From contig NC_092353.1 in NCBI RefSeq assembly GCF_963676685.1, forward strand, positions 13,024,361 to 13,088,360: DNA of 64,000 nucleotides, read 5' to 3'. A program made the position numbers and the translations under genes. The notes under the pieces were generated by a model that worked only from the letters and a program-made list of their open reading frames with translations, did no database searches and was not told where the DNA came from. Below, piece after piece: positions 47,631 to 58,567 of the stretch (position 1 is its first letter; every line of letters starts with the position of its first letter). The stretch comes from Mytilus edulis (taxonomy: Eukaryota; Mollusca; Bivalvia; Mytilida; Mytilidae).

Positions 47631-47957
47631 TCAAATAAGTAACGAATAGGTAACGAATAGGGAATAGGGAATAGGTAACGAATAGGTAACGAATAGGGAA
47701 TAGGGAATAGGTAACGAATAGGCAACGAATAGGGAATAGGGAATAGGTAACGAATAGGTAACGAATAGGGAATAGGGAATAGGTAACGAATAGGCAACGA
47801 ATAGGGAATAGGGAATAGGTAACGAATAGGTAACGAATAGGGAATAGGGAATAGGTAACGAATAGGTAACGAATAGGGAATAGGGAATAGGTAACGAATA
47901 GGCAACGAATAGGGAATAGGGAATAGGTAACGAATAGGGAATAGGGAATAGGTAACC
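47631..47957 (-). repeat. Terminal array, right arm (inverted)
   Basis: The inverse of the left terminal array, about 61 bp longer, equal to two 36-bp units minus one 11-mer. The array length therefore varies between the two arms of a single element. Confidence 0.95.
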
Positions 47958-47971
47958 AACTTGACGCCCAT

Positions 47972-48400
47972 GTATCAAAAAGTATACTTACTTCCAAATA
48001 AATATCGAGGTTCACGTTTACGTGACTATCACAAGGTAACTACAGTGTTCACTTTTATGAAACACAAATCTCGCAAGTTATGAACACATATTTCTTAACT
48101 CCTAGTTTTACTTTCATTTCTCCGAAACTAAAATGAATTAAAATATTTGAGTAACCTGACAGTCAGTCAAGTAGTGTGTACCTGTGATTTTAAGGTAAGA
48201 AAAATCGTTAAATATAACCAGATTGAATATTTAAACATTGGTATAATGACAAGAATAGTTGCTGAATATGTACGTAATTGGTTATAATAATCATTGTCAA
48301 TAAAAATATACAACAATCGCTTTATCCAAAATAAAATTTATATCCAATAAAACATGTATATATCAAGACGTCATATATCTAACAAGAACTACAATTGGGA
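47972..48400 (+). repeat. Right-hand remainder of the interrupted duplication unit
   Basis: Direct-orientation match to 38381-38800 starting at the 9-bp duplicated target. See the entry at 38125. Confidence 0.9.
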
Positions 48401-49200
48401 ATTTTTAAATCGATTTCAACCTTGTTTATCTGTTCCTTTGCATCGTGTATCTTAAAACAAACAAAACACAATCATTAAAAGAAAACCTTTACCATAAGCA
48501 GTCAAAGTAATTTGCAGCTGTTCTAACAATTTATAATTATTTGAAAATTGAGTCAAATTTATGGATCCAAAGATGGTCAATTGGTGCTTTTTTTCAAATA
48601 TGCATAAAAAAATAGGTTGAATTGACTTTTAAATTTTATGTTAGATCTAAGATAGAAATCTGTTAACTGAGGCACAACTGAGTGGAAATTACATATTTTG
48701 TATATTCAGTCATAAAATGTTATGGATGTATAACTCATGGAATAAAGGAAGGTCAATACAAATCTTTAACGTTTAAGATTTTCTTGCTTGTGGGAATATG
48801 TACTACAAAAACATTTGGAAAAAGGTGAATTTCTCGATTACTTTCGTTTTGACCGTTTCCATATATCGGTATGACTTGTACGATTGTACGATATAATTAT
48901 GTGTCTTATTCATATATTCTCTATCGGAAGGGGGGGGGGGGGGGGAATGTGAACAAAACTCAGAATACAAATAATATATTTCAAGTTTACAATGATTGAA
49001 AGTGGGATACTTTTCAAGATATTTTTGTATGTGTCGTTTTCTTTTTTTTCAATTTTGAGGTAAAAAATATTTGAAAACCGTTGATGTTTTAAATGCTTAA
49101 TTTAATTGATCGTTTACTATTCAACTGATAAGTTCGAAAAGATACAAGGAGCAACTACCTCAAGCACTCGCGAGGTTAAATTACTTGTCAGATTTTATAG
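48401..49200. other. Intergenic, with a G16 run
   Basis: No gene or repeat family recognised. 48930-48945 is an uninterrupted run of 16 G, able to form a G-quadruplex and likely to vary in length. Confidence 0.5.
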
Positions 49201-49204
49201 AACT

Positions 49205-49530
49205 TACACTTTAATAGGTTAATACCATCAATAACCTAAACAAGTTCTATAATGGTGGACGATAGACTTTTTTCAAAGAGTTATGCCTCTTAGAAATATT
49301 ACATTTACGGTAAATGGTCTCGTAAGTATTTTCACGGATACAATTCTTGCCAGACTTTAATAAGACTTAAACTATATGCTAATATTAGCAGTATCTCAGA
49401 CAAGTTCTTTTAAAATGGTGGACGATCGACTTTTTTTAAAAGAGTTATGTCTCTAAAAATTTTAAATTTATGGAAAATGGTCTCATTACGGCTACAACGG
49501 GTACAATTCTCACCAGATTGAAGGAAGTGG
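49205..49530 (+). repeat. Diverged tandem pair (~165 bp) upstream of the TPR gene
   Basis: 'acaagttct', 'atggtggacgat', 'gacttttttcaaa' and 'agagttatg' occur near 49238-49290 and again near 49403-49455. The pair ends about 125 bp before the TPR start codon, so it lies within or next to its promoter. Confidence 0.6.
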
Positions 49531-49653
49531 AATTTGTTGTCTTTTCAAAGCATTGATAATTGTATACGCTTTGCTGGTAGTACATATACATGTTTATCAT
49601 TACAGATTGATACTCCAAAATAAAAGAGAATAAATAAAACTGTTAATTTTCAA

Positions 49654-50691
49654 ATGGCGGACGTAAATAAAAATCTAGACGTCATAACGGTTCCTGACAC
49701 TCAAGAAGTCCAAGATCTACTGGCGCTGATGCAAAACCCTGAAAACTCAGCATTATTTGAATTGTTCACAAGTAATGTAGAAGAACGGGCGAGGCAAGCT
49801 AACGATTCTACACGAATTTTTAAAGGAACACAACTGACTGACCCAAGAGTGTATTTACAGTGCCCAAATTCGCCTACGGCAAATAAGTATAGACTAGCTG
49901 TCTATCACTTTAAAACGGCATCACAAATACTACAAAAATATGAGAAAGATAAAGTTGATGATTTGAAAGACTGCGAACTTCTTCGACCGGTTTTCGAGAA
50001 TATTGTTTATGGTCATGTTTGGGAAAACAGTATGTTTTTCTTTTTCTGTTCAACAGAAAATACACCTAACCTAATCAACCAATACGTAATGTTAAAACCT
50101 GATGATATATTTGCTGAGTACGCACAATACCTCATATTATGGAGGATCGAATCGAAAGCAAAACAAAAGAAAAATCTTCTGTCAGATTTTGAATCTGCAA
50201 AGAAACATATAAAGACTGCTGAACTGCTAGCCTTTAAAGTGAGTAAGAACGTAGATTGTCAACCTTGCCATCGAGTCATTCTGATTGACTTATATTATGA
50301 TCTTGGGTCGAAATACGTTGCTACTGGTCAGCCTGAGCGAGCACTAGATTCGTATCAGAAAAGTTTCGAACTAGACATTTCAAATTATGCAGCCCTTTAT
50401 GGTATTGCATATATGTATATGCAAAGTGATCCTGAGAAAGCAATTGAGCTATTCAAAAAATTTGTCAACATGGCGCCTGAATGTGCGAAGCAATACCCTA
50501 ATGCATATTACATGATCGCATCCTGTTATCTGTTGAATGAAAACTTAGATGAAGTGTTACGGTACTGTTCTTTGGCCGAAGATGCGGAGAAAAAACGTTT
50601 ACCATTTCTCGCTCCTGTTGATGTTCCACAAAAAGAAATGCTCCATCATACCAGAAATTTAATTAAAAAAATGAAAAGTCAAATACAATAA
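49654..50691 (+). CDS. Intronless TPR-repeat protein, 345 residues
   Basis: A single open frame with start context caaATGG. The N-terminal two-thirds (about 1-205) is predicted mostly helical and not recognised. Three TPR-like helix pairs follow: about 210-243 (LYYDLGSKYVATGQPERALD), 245-277 (ALYGIAYMYMQSDPEKAIEL) and 282-315 (AYYMIASCYLLNENLDEVLR), with the usual small residues at the packing positions. TPRs mediate protein-protein contacts. There is no signal peptide or membrane span, so a cytosolic adaptor role is likely; partner and pathway are unknown. The absence of introns in an intron-rich genome suggests a retrocopy or an expanded single-exon family. A poly(A) signal lies at 50786-50791. 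It is certainly a coding gene; function is unknown. Confidence 0.9.
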   Translation: MADVNKNLDVITVPDTQEVQDLLALMQNPENSALFELFTSNVEERARQANDSTRIFKGTQLTDPRVYLQCPNSPTANKYRLAVYHFKTASQILQKYEKDKVDDLKDCELLRPVFENIVYGHVWENSMFFFFCSTENTPNLINQYVMLKPDDIFAEYAQYLILWRIESKAKQKKNLLSDFESAKKHIKTAELLAFKVSKNVDCQPCHRVILIDLYYDLGSKYVATGQPERALDSYQKSFELDISNYAALYGIAYMYMQSDPEKAIELFKKFVNMAPECAKQYPNAYYMIASCYLLNENLDEVLRYCSLAEDAEKKRLPFLAPVDVPQKEMLHHTRNLIKKMKSQIQ

Positions 50692-50785
50692 GAATATGAT
50701 AGTAAGAAAAAGTTGTTATGGTTCTTATTTTATTGAAATACTATGTAAAAAGTGATAGATCCGAGATCATGTGTTTGGTCTTCGC

Positions 50786-50791
50786 AATAAA
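50786..50791 (+). terminator. Poly(A) signal AATAAA for the TPR gene
   Basis: AATAAA lies 95 nt after the stop codon, a usual distance. Confidence 0.6.
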
Positions 50792-50799
50792 TGTATATG

Positions 50800-51395
50800 G
50801 AATGGATAGTTTTTTTTCATTTTCGCCTGAGGCAGTACTTCACAAAAACAAACAACTTTAAAAATGAGTTATCATGCATGCATAAAGTCTTTCACTAACA
50901 CAATAAGATTTGTTGAATCTCTTTATTGCATCAATAAAATTTCACTTACATTTATTTATTACAAATGAAGTAAATTCAGTTCATATCTTGATTTTTACAC
51001 AATAATTTACAGCGACGGTCGTTTGAGATTTAAAATCTTTGACATTACAAATTGTCAATTGTGAACTGATAATTATATGTATATGCAGATAAAGGCAAGC
51101 AGCACATGTAAATGCATAATACATCATTCTTATAATAATTCATAGCTTCTGTTTTCTATCAGGGTGTTTACGGTTTTTGACAGAAATTTAAATTTATTGG
51201 TCTCCACCATTACCATGATTACGATAATCGCCATTTTGATTTGAGTACGGCCACCACTTTAATTTAGTACTTAGAATGATCTCTTATATCTTTATCGGAC
51301 GATTTAACATGATTTTCAATCGTATCAAAGTTACGACAGACTGGTGAAACATGGAATTGTCATTTCTGATCATCTACATTTCATTTGTAAGCGTG
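50800..51395. other. Intergenic, nothing recognised
   Basis: AT-rich sequence between the TPR gene and the palindromic repeat. No supported feature. Confidence 0.4.
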
Positions 51396-51903
51396 TATAA
51401 ATTTACAAATCTAACATTGTTGGGTTGATGTTTAGACGAGTTGTATAAACAGTATGTACACAGCCATGTATCACCATCACTGTTGGTGTTCCGATGGATA
51501 AATCTGTTGTAGAGTTGTCACTGGTTCAGACGTACTTATAAATATAATTATTTTCTGTGACTGTATCTTACATTAATTTGTAGATCTTTCGCTGGCCGTG
51601 TGTTACCTTTCCTCGTCAGTTTTAATCTAGCGGCGTACTACAGTACATGATATATAAGGCATGAAGATGTTATTGTTACAGATCAGCTAAATTATCTATA
51701 GTAAAGGATCCTACAAATTAATGTAATATACAGTCACAGAAAATAAGTATATATATAAGTACGTCTGAGTCAGTGACAACTCTACAACAGATTTATCCAT
51801 CGGATCACCAGCAATGATGGTGATACATGGCTGTGTACATTATGTATATACAACTCGTCTAAACATCAACCCAACAATGTTAGATCTGTAAATTTGCTTT
51901 CGC
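51396..51903. repeat. Imperfect palindrome, arms ~190 bp
   Basis: The left arm (about 51396-51588) contains 'caacattgttgggttgatg'-type text, 'tgtacacagccatgtatcac' and 'acaaatctaacattg'. The right arm (about 51711-51903) is its inverse with scattered substitutions. The spacer holds 'tttcctcgtcagttttaatc', related to the SINE-flanking text at 21455-21520. Confidence 0.85.
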
Positions 51904-51914
51904 AAATTAATTGT

Positions 51915-52075
51915 TCTTCCCTCGCCGGGATTCGAACCCATGCTACTGAGATATCGTGACACCAAATCGCCTGCACTGTAGCCGTCCCGCTAGACCACAC
52001 GGCCACCTGGGCTTCACAATAATAAAGCTTTCACCACCGTCCCGCTAGACCATACGACCACCTGGGCTTCACAAT
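51915..52075 (-). repeat. tRNA-derived SINE head, with duplicated 5' end
   Basis: On the minus strand, 'gtggccgtgtggtctagcgg' (A-box-like) and 'gggttcgaatcccgg' (perfect B box) lie ~50 bp apart. A short second copy of the A-box end ('ctgggcttcaca', 'cgtcccgctagacca') sits at 52028-52075. I recognise this as a widespread mussel SINE. No closed cloverleaf with an anticodon arm can be drawn, so it is not a tRNA gene. Confidence 0.75.
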
Positions 52076-52319
52076 GATAAGGCTTTCTGTGATTTACCAT
52101 CTATATCGTCTGTCTGCCGAAGTACCGAACATGTACTCTTCCCGATCATGACTTTCTTGCCGAATGTGAATTGGCATTGCTATATGACGTGAGTCGGTAT
52201 GCATATTTCCAACATTCATGTGCTTAGATTTTACGTTTTTTTCGTTCGTTGGTACGGTTCGATAGTGGTTAATGTCGTATCGTCTGTGGTTTGAATTCTG
52301 TTTTTTCGGTACATTTCAC

Positions 52320-52690
52320 ATTTGCTCTTTTGGGAGACAGCTGAACTTTGTTATTTTTTTAGTAAATCCTTGCATAAAAGATGCAAAGCATTTCCAGATA
52401 ATTCCTCCTACAGTTTGATTGATAGAAAGTGTTCACTTTGCAGGTTGTTTTTTAATATATTGAAGATGTGCATGTGGTCAGGGTTTTGATTGTTTTTAAT
52501 ATTTGCTTTTTTGAAAGATAGTTGAACTTGTTTTTTTGGAGTATATAATTGAGTAAGAGATGCATAGCATTTCCGGATAACACCTCCTTCAGTTTGAATG
52601 CTAGGAAGTTTTCACTTTTCTGGCTGTTTGTTCATATATTGAAGGTGTGTATGTGGACAGGGTTTTGATTGTTATTGTAAAATAGTTATG
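52320..52690 (+). repeat. Diverged tandem pair, ~179-bp units
   Basis: 'atttccagataattcctcct' and 'atttccggataacacctcct' are matching points, as are 'agggttttgattgtt' at about 52481 and 52660. Preceding text (52140-52330) belongs to the mussel 'ccaagtcagg' family group. Confidence 0.65.
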
Positions 52691-52919
52691 GAAAAAGTTG
52701 TATTTTGTCAATTTTTTGAGTTTTTATTTGTATAATCTTTCAGTGAACCATAAACCTAAGTGCTCCCGTGCTCATATTTGTGTACTCTCAAATAAAAACT
52801 TGCTTCTGCGGGGGCATCATTTGTGTCCCCAAGACACAATAATAATAATATGTGAAAGAAATTCTCACATTTACTGTGTTATAATACAGTTACTTCATAA
52901 TGGAGTAGTTTGTTAATCG

Positions 52920-53480
52920 ATTGGTGACTTTTGAACAGAGATATACTACTGTTACCTTTATCTCAGACCGTTTAGGAACTTTTAATTACCTATACATGTC
53001 ACAACAACTTATAAAAGTGTATGAGAAGCTACAGAATATTACTTATTTAATTAAAAGTAAAATCACAAAAATACTGAGCAAATTGCCTGAACAAAGCTGG
53101 ATCAGCCGCAGTGATAAGCCTGAATATTGAACGAAAGACTGAATGATTACTTGTTTAATCTATTCAGAGCTTTCTAAATATAAACGACCGTGTCAGATCA
53201 AATTGCTTAACTAGTGTTGATAGTGATTAAAAAATACAAATGGAAAATAATTAGCTACAAGACTAGAAATCAGAAAAAAATTGTATTGATGATGTAAAGA
53301 TCAAAATGACATTTTGGTGAAGATTTGCAACACGTTTGTTGTATGAAACAAAACGTATGAAATATTCACGATGCATGAATAGATTACCTTAGTTGTATTC
53401 GTCAAACTTGAGGAATTTTGGTACTTAATTGTTTTCAAAATTCAAAATTTAAGCCTGGTATCTATGATGAGTTTATTTAT
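52920..53480. repeat. Fragments of mussel repeats
   Basis: 52922-52966 ('tgaacagagatatactactg') is an end of the 1700-2135 family. 53370-53480 ('atgaatagattaccttag') is a short reverse piece of the ~345-bp family. Confidence 0.55.
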
Positions 53481-54796
53481 TATTATGCTGATAACATCTT
53501 CCGGTTATTCAATGCCCTGTATCTTCTCTCCCTTACTTGAATTAACAGCATCAAGATGTTACTTTACTATCAAACTCATTTTTTTAAGAAAAAAACAATT
53601 TAAAAAACAGCAAGCTATTACAAACACAATTGTGCGCATAACATTGCTTTGTACCCTCATAATTTATATATTGTAACGTTTGTCCTTCTTATCTTATCGA
53701 TTTTTTATTAAATGTCTTTTATCTTTGTTTGGTTGTTTGTTCTATCACCACATTTATATCTCTCTAAGTGCAGACAGGAAGATTTTTTATATGTATATAC
53801 ATGTAGTTTTAAGTACAAACTGAAGTTCTAAAATTTATACTCCCTGACCTAGATTATTTCTCTAGTTGTTAAGAGGACCAACAATGTTATGTTTGAGCTT
53901 TTGATTTTCCATTTTATTATGGCCTTCCATTTTGAATTTTCCTCGGAGTTCAGTATTTTTTTTTTATTAACTTTTTTCCAACTGAAATTCGGTCTAGTTA
54001 ATATAGGTTATTCTAGAATTTGGGGGTTTCTCATACGTTCATAATCTTTCTTCCTGTTTATTTTGGAAATTGATTTGATAGGTTTTTTGTAAACGTAATT
54101 CCCCTAACAGTAGAACATTCTGGAATTCCAAATAATCCCCTCTCTTTCATGAGATCACCCACATAAGATATAGTATAACGGAGAACATTTGACACAGGTT
54201 ATTAGTATTGGTTGATATGAAAGTATCTAAATTTCAGTAGGTAAACCTACCTAACACACCGAACCATACAATACAATAAAACGAACATAAACACAAACAC
54301 AAACACAAACACTCACCTCACCTAATAATCTCATCTCCAAAATATAAAGTAATGAAATTTGACAAGACCAGAATACACACTGAAATGTCTAACCTGTTTT
54401 GTTGGTCATCGAGAACTGATGTTAAAAAATCTAATGCAATTATCATATAAACTGCAATAATCAATTATCCATGTAAATAAGTTCAAGGTCAGGTGCGCCT
54501 TTACAGACAGACATTTATGCCTAATTCATACACTTAATACATTTAACCTATAACTAATATTTTCTGCGAAACAGATCTATACCAGGTGCATGTTTCGATT
54601 ATTCGGGAATATCCCGTTTGGAGATCTTGGTAATGTTAAAAAAGATGTTACAATCATAACAAACTCACTTATAACAAATACGACTTTTCCATGCAATTAA
54701 AACAGCAATATGTTTGAGTGACAAATAATTCAATTACTTAGTAATTAGTATTAAATCTCAATGAAAGATGGCACCAAATGACAAATGTGCACAAAC

Positions 54797-54913
54797 CTGA
54801 CTTATTAGCATAAACTGTAAAGATTACTGTTATCTCTGTCTTTAATGTCTCTTTTGTGTCGTTATCAGGAGAGAAAAATATTGTGTTAGTTGACATTGCA
54901 GCACATCCTTTAG
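54797..54913 (-). CDS. Candidate coding exon, unassigned gene
   Basis: Between an acceptor (attttgcag) and a weak donor (GTTTGT) lies 117 nt open in one frame, phase 1 to phase 1, containing KGCAAMSTNTIFFSPDNDTK and TEITVIFTVYANKSG. It looks extracellular or beta-rich, but no family is recognised and no partner exon could be joined with certainty. It could be chance in AT-rich DNA. Confidence 0.25.
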
Positions 54914-56541
54914 CTGCAAAATAATTTATATTTATTGACTGGATATGAGTAGAAAAGTAAGTTTAGTGTTTCAAAATGTTGTCCTGATGCATAGCCGAGG
55001 GCAATACTTGAATCCTACGTGACTTACTGACTGACTATTCCACGATTACTCAGTTATAATGTAGTAAGTGTTTTATTATACTGAACGAGAAAACAGACAG
55101 TAAATATTGACCGATCAAATAGTTCAACGCGTGCAATTTTAAAAATAGCGAAAATATTGGGTACTTATTTATGTAGAACAGGATAACTGATAAGGTATGA
55201 TAAATTTAATCTATAATGATTTAGTGGATTAAAACAAGTCTCTTTAATTTTTTCTAAACACTTTATACATTCCAACGTTTCTGAAATGATTTACCTATGC
55301 CATATAATATATGACCAACAAAATGTAACATTTTCATGTAATCTTCACACTGAATATATGCACTTGAACTATTTACAAGTCATTTATATATCATTGGGCA
55401 GAACTTTGTACTATAAGAAAATGCTTGTTGAAAAATCTCAATATGGTCACATTTTCATAAAAATAACAGAAGGTCTGAAGTTAAATAATTCTATATTTGA
55501 GCGTCGGAAAGAAATCGACCTTATGAAAGTGTATACGTAGGTATGCATGTACATGTATAAGACTTCCATGACTGAATTTTGGAACAATCAATAACGAAAG
55601 TATGAGTTTTGTTCTGGTGTTGTTTTAGAGTTATAATAACAATTCAATTAAATTTTAAAACAGTAACATACTTTTCGAAGAGACTTTTCAACCCGATATC
55701 GGTTCAAGTTAACAGATGTATTGATAATCATTTCAATAAGATAGATTTTATTGTATGCAGCTCATTATATAAAGGGTAAATTTAATGAGAGTGATGACAT
55801 TACACAGTAAGACGTGCACCACATACCACATATTTTATTTGCATGACATATACAAAAGTGTGTACATGACAGATCCACCCACTCAAAGCAAACACTAATA
55901 GACAGTGAGTATACTAATATTACACTTACACTATATAAATAGTTCATAGCGAAGCCAAGGTTGACATTGCTTTTTCGAGGGGTACCAATCTGCTCTATCC
56001 CCTCTCAGCTATGTATTATTTAATTTATCATACTAAATGTCATATCATTAATGTTTTTTTACAAAAGCATTTTCTATGACGTATTTTTATTTTGACAGGC
56101 CTATCAAAACTTGCAGGAAAAGCACTTATTTCTAAAAGTTCGGTGACCTAAATATGAGAAATAAAGAAAAAGTGAAAAATTTTAAAACGTCTGAAAATTA
56201 CTGGCAGTTATTGGGGACAAGCTCTATAAAACCTTACCCTGTCGATAAAAAATCTTTCAATACTTCACTCAAATACCTGTTTTTGTACTTTATTGAAAAG
56301 ACACTATAATACATGTAAATCAATAAGACAAAGGCTTCATAAAATAACACAAAAGTAGCTATACTTTACATTTCACTGTTTTGGTGACATCTTTGTTGCG
56401 AATTTCAAAATCTGTTGAACAAACGTTAATCATACCCGTTGCATTGAATTGGAAATATATGACACTAAAGTTAGTTTTGTAGCTTTAGCCAGTTTGAATT
56501 TTCGTCGATGTATTTTGAATATGCAAATCAGATACATGTAC
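54914..56541. other. Intergenic or intronic, nothing firm
   Basis: No repeat family recognised. A frame at about 56384-56485 on the minus strand (FQFNATGMINVCSTDFEIR) is open to a stop but its 5' splice phase does not match the next candidate exon. Confidence 0.3.
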
Positions 56542-56688
56542 CTTGGTCTCCGTCATGTAATTTAATTCATGGATATTTATTTGAAACACAGATGCAGTAA
56601 CCGAAAAGATTAATATCCAAGTAGATTGCTGAGATTCGTCTAGTTCCAACTTCAAACGACATTTGCAGACACCTCCTTTATCAATAGT
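56542..56688 (-). CDS. Candidate coding exon, unassigned gene
   Basis: 147 nt open in phase 0 between an acceptor (cgatgcag) and a donor (AAG|GTACATG). It includes DKGGVCKCRLKLELDESQQS and WILIFSVTASVFQINIHELN. It lies 360 bp beyond the SOD stop codon on the same strand, so if real it belongs to another gene. No family recognised. Confidence 0.3.
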
Positions 56689-57013
56689 CTGCATCGATCA
56701 AAACGATTACCTTAGTTGCTTTCCATAACCGTACAGTAGTTACACAACGAATTATATCGACACAGAGCACATAAAACAACTAACATAACAAATGGACAAC
56801 AAGCACCGTTATAAAAGTACTTGCAGTTTTTGCTTTTGCAAGCAACTTCAAAGTCAATTTAAAACATTTAAAACTAATGAAAAGATAATGTTATCCCAGA
56901 CTAATTTTGAGTATCAATCAGTCCACATCCATTTAGTAAAAGCAGTTTTTGGTTTAATACTAAACATAATAAAATTATCAATGTGTTTAATTCAAATTGT
57001 TTCTGTTTTGTCT

Positions 57014-57019
57014 TTTATT
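57014..57019 (-). terminator. Poly(A) signal for the SOD gene
   Basis: AATAAA on the minus strand, 32 nt after the stop codon at 57051-57053. Confidence 0.6.
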
Positions 57020-57050
57020 AAAAGCATGTAGTTATTTATAACATAAATAT

Positions 57051-57155
57051 TCATGTTGCTTTGATTTGACAACAACCAAGTCTTCCACCTGCATTTCCTG
57101 TTTTCAAACTTCCTGCATCTCCCCCTCTTCCTAAATCATCGACACCAGCATGAAT
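57051..57155 (-). CDS. Cu/Zn superoxide dismutase, last exon
   Basis: Phase 0 after a ttgtag acceptor, 34 codons plus TGA. It reads IHAGVDDLGRGGDAGSLKTG and ends A-G-G-R-L-G-C-C-Q-I-K-A-T. It supplies the last copper ligand His (I-H-A-G), the electrostatic-guidance Arg (G-G-R-L) and the second Cys of the conserved disulfide (L-G-C-C). This is the standard C-terminus of the family. Confidence 0.95.
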   Translation of the reverse strand: MHAGVDDLGRGGDAGSLKTGNAGGRLGCCQIKAT

Positions 57156-58373
57156 CTACAAAATTATTACTTAAGATATTACAAGAAAAAGAAATCAGCA
57201 ACATATCAACACATGTGTTAACCTAAACACCAGATACATTTATGTTTAATACCGTTTTGTCTGCCAATACTCTACGTAAATCAAATTATGTCACAATTGT
57301 ATTATTACATTAAGTAACACGTTTTAATATCAGGGACTTTATTGGTGTGTAAAATCAGTCGACTCTCTGGCAAGACTCTGGCAAAGAGAATTAAATCTGG
57401 AAGGCTTTATGTTACGATTATTAATTAATGGCTAACTTCATACATTAAATGAATAACCTTTATTATTCATAATTCCGATAAAATGAACTAAATATATAGA
57501 TCATTAAACCTTATTAACACTTGCAGACATATTGCTTGCAAACATTCTTACCTTTAACACCATGAAAAATTTACTTACATTTATATATACATATATCAAC
57601 TTCATAGTTGATATAACAACCTCTAATGAAATAAGACTTATATATATAATGCAAACTTATCCTTGTTTTATTTGGAATTACATCAGAAGACAGATTAAAT
57701 CAAGTGAATTCATGTGCATTTTGATTTGAGTATGATTACAGAATCACATTTTTGTTAAAAAATGTCTTTCTTTTACTTTGCATGGATCTAAATATATCAA
57801 AAAACAATTACGTTTTAAGCTTCATGTATCTTACTTTTGTCCAATTTATTTCAAATAAGAAATCGTGATAAATATAGTTAAACATAAAAATATTCATATG
57901 AAGCGGTGATATTTTGAATTTACGAAAGATATGATAGTTCCTTCAAGTTCAATTTTATAAAGAAATTCTGAACAAAAAAAAAACATTATCGAAAATTTCA
58001 GAAAGTGAAATCCCGTTCGTTCGTAATTAGATTCTACAGGTACAATCAAACTTCCAAAGTTAACTATATGTTTGAATTTATGAAAGAATTAAGTAAAGGT
58101 TTTAAGTAATGATATCATATATTACGTTTACTGAAATCCTATAGATACATAAACACGAGTTGGTAAATAAGCACACCGTAAATTGAGACCAAATGGATAT
58201 ACAGGTCCAAGAAAGGGGGAAACGAGAACGGAAAATTATATCCTCAGTTTTGAATTTCCCTTGTGAAACAGAAATATCCGAATCAAGATTAGAAATATCA
58301 GGCTGTTCATTTTGGATTGTCTTTGTATAAACTAGCTGTTTCAAATGTAAAATATATAAAAATATATTCTTAC

Positions 58374-58567
58374 CACTATAGCTCTGTTCAGGATTGATCT
58401 GTCTGAGGTTCCTTGTAAACTTATCATGTAATCAACTATATTGATATCAGCTACTCCCCACATGTTGGCCTTGACATTTCCAAGATCTCCAACATGGCGG
58501 ATGGCATCGTAGGGTGCTCCATGATTTTTATTAAATGGGTTAAAATGACCCCCTGCACTGGTACAAT
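58374..58567 (-). CDS. Cu/Zn superoxide dismutase, metal-site exon
   Basis: 194 nt, phase 1 in and phase 0 out (acceptor ttgtag, donor GTAAGA). It carries [10 protein letters not shown] (first disulfide Cys, bridging His), H-G-A-P (zinc His), RHVGDLGNV (zinc His and Asp) and the following strands with D-Y-M-I-S-L and S-I-L-N-R-A-I-V. All zinc ligands expected of the family are present, so the enzyme should dismutate superoxide to hydrogen peroxide and oxygen. Typical 'GRA' is NRA here. It has no ATG start, so it is easily missed. Confidence 0.95.

Larger units (their letters stand above)
39191..47971. mobile_element. 8.78-kb foldback (palindromic) element with 9-bp target duplication
   Basis: It begins 'atgggcgtcaagttgg' and ends with the exact inverse. 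GTATCAAAA flanks it on both sides (39182-39190 and 47972-47980), and the undisrupted site exists at 38381. The left arm runs 39191-44725 and the right arm 44726-47971. Each arm, from the tip inward, has an 11/7-bp repeat array, ~1.2 kb of non-satellite sequence including a mussel dispersed repeat, and a long 170-180-bp satellite array. Long inverted repeats made of tandem arrays plus 9-bp duplications match Drosophila Foldback elements; MULEs also make 9-bp duplications. No transposase ORF is present, so it is non-autonomous. Confidence 0.9.

Noticed and set aside
51925-52010. tRNA gene on the minus strand
   Set aside because: A and B boxes are present, but no acceptor pairing or anticodon arm can be formed and the flank is a known mussel repeat; it is a SINE head.
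56384-56485. Terminal exon with FQFNATGMINVCSTDFEIR
   Set aside because: Open to a stop, but no acceptor gives a phase compatible with the exon at 56542-56688, so it was not annotated.
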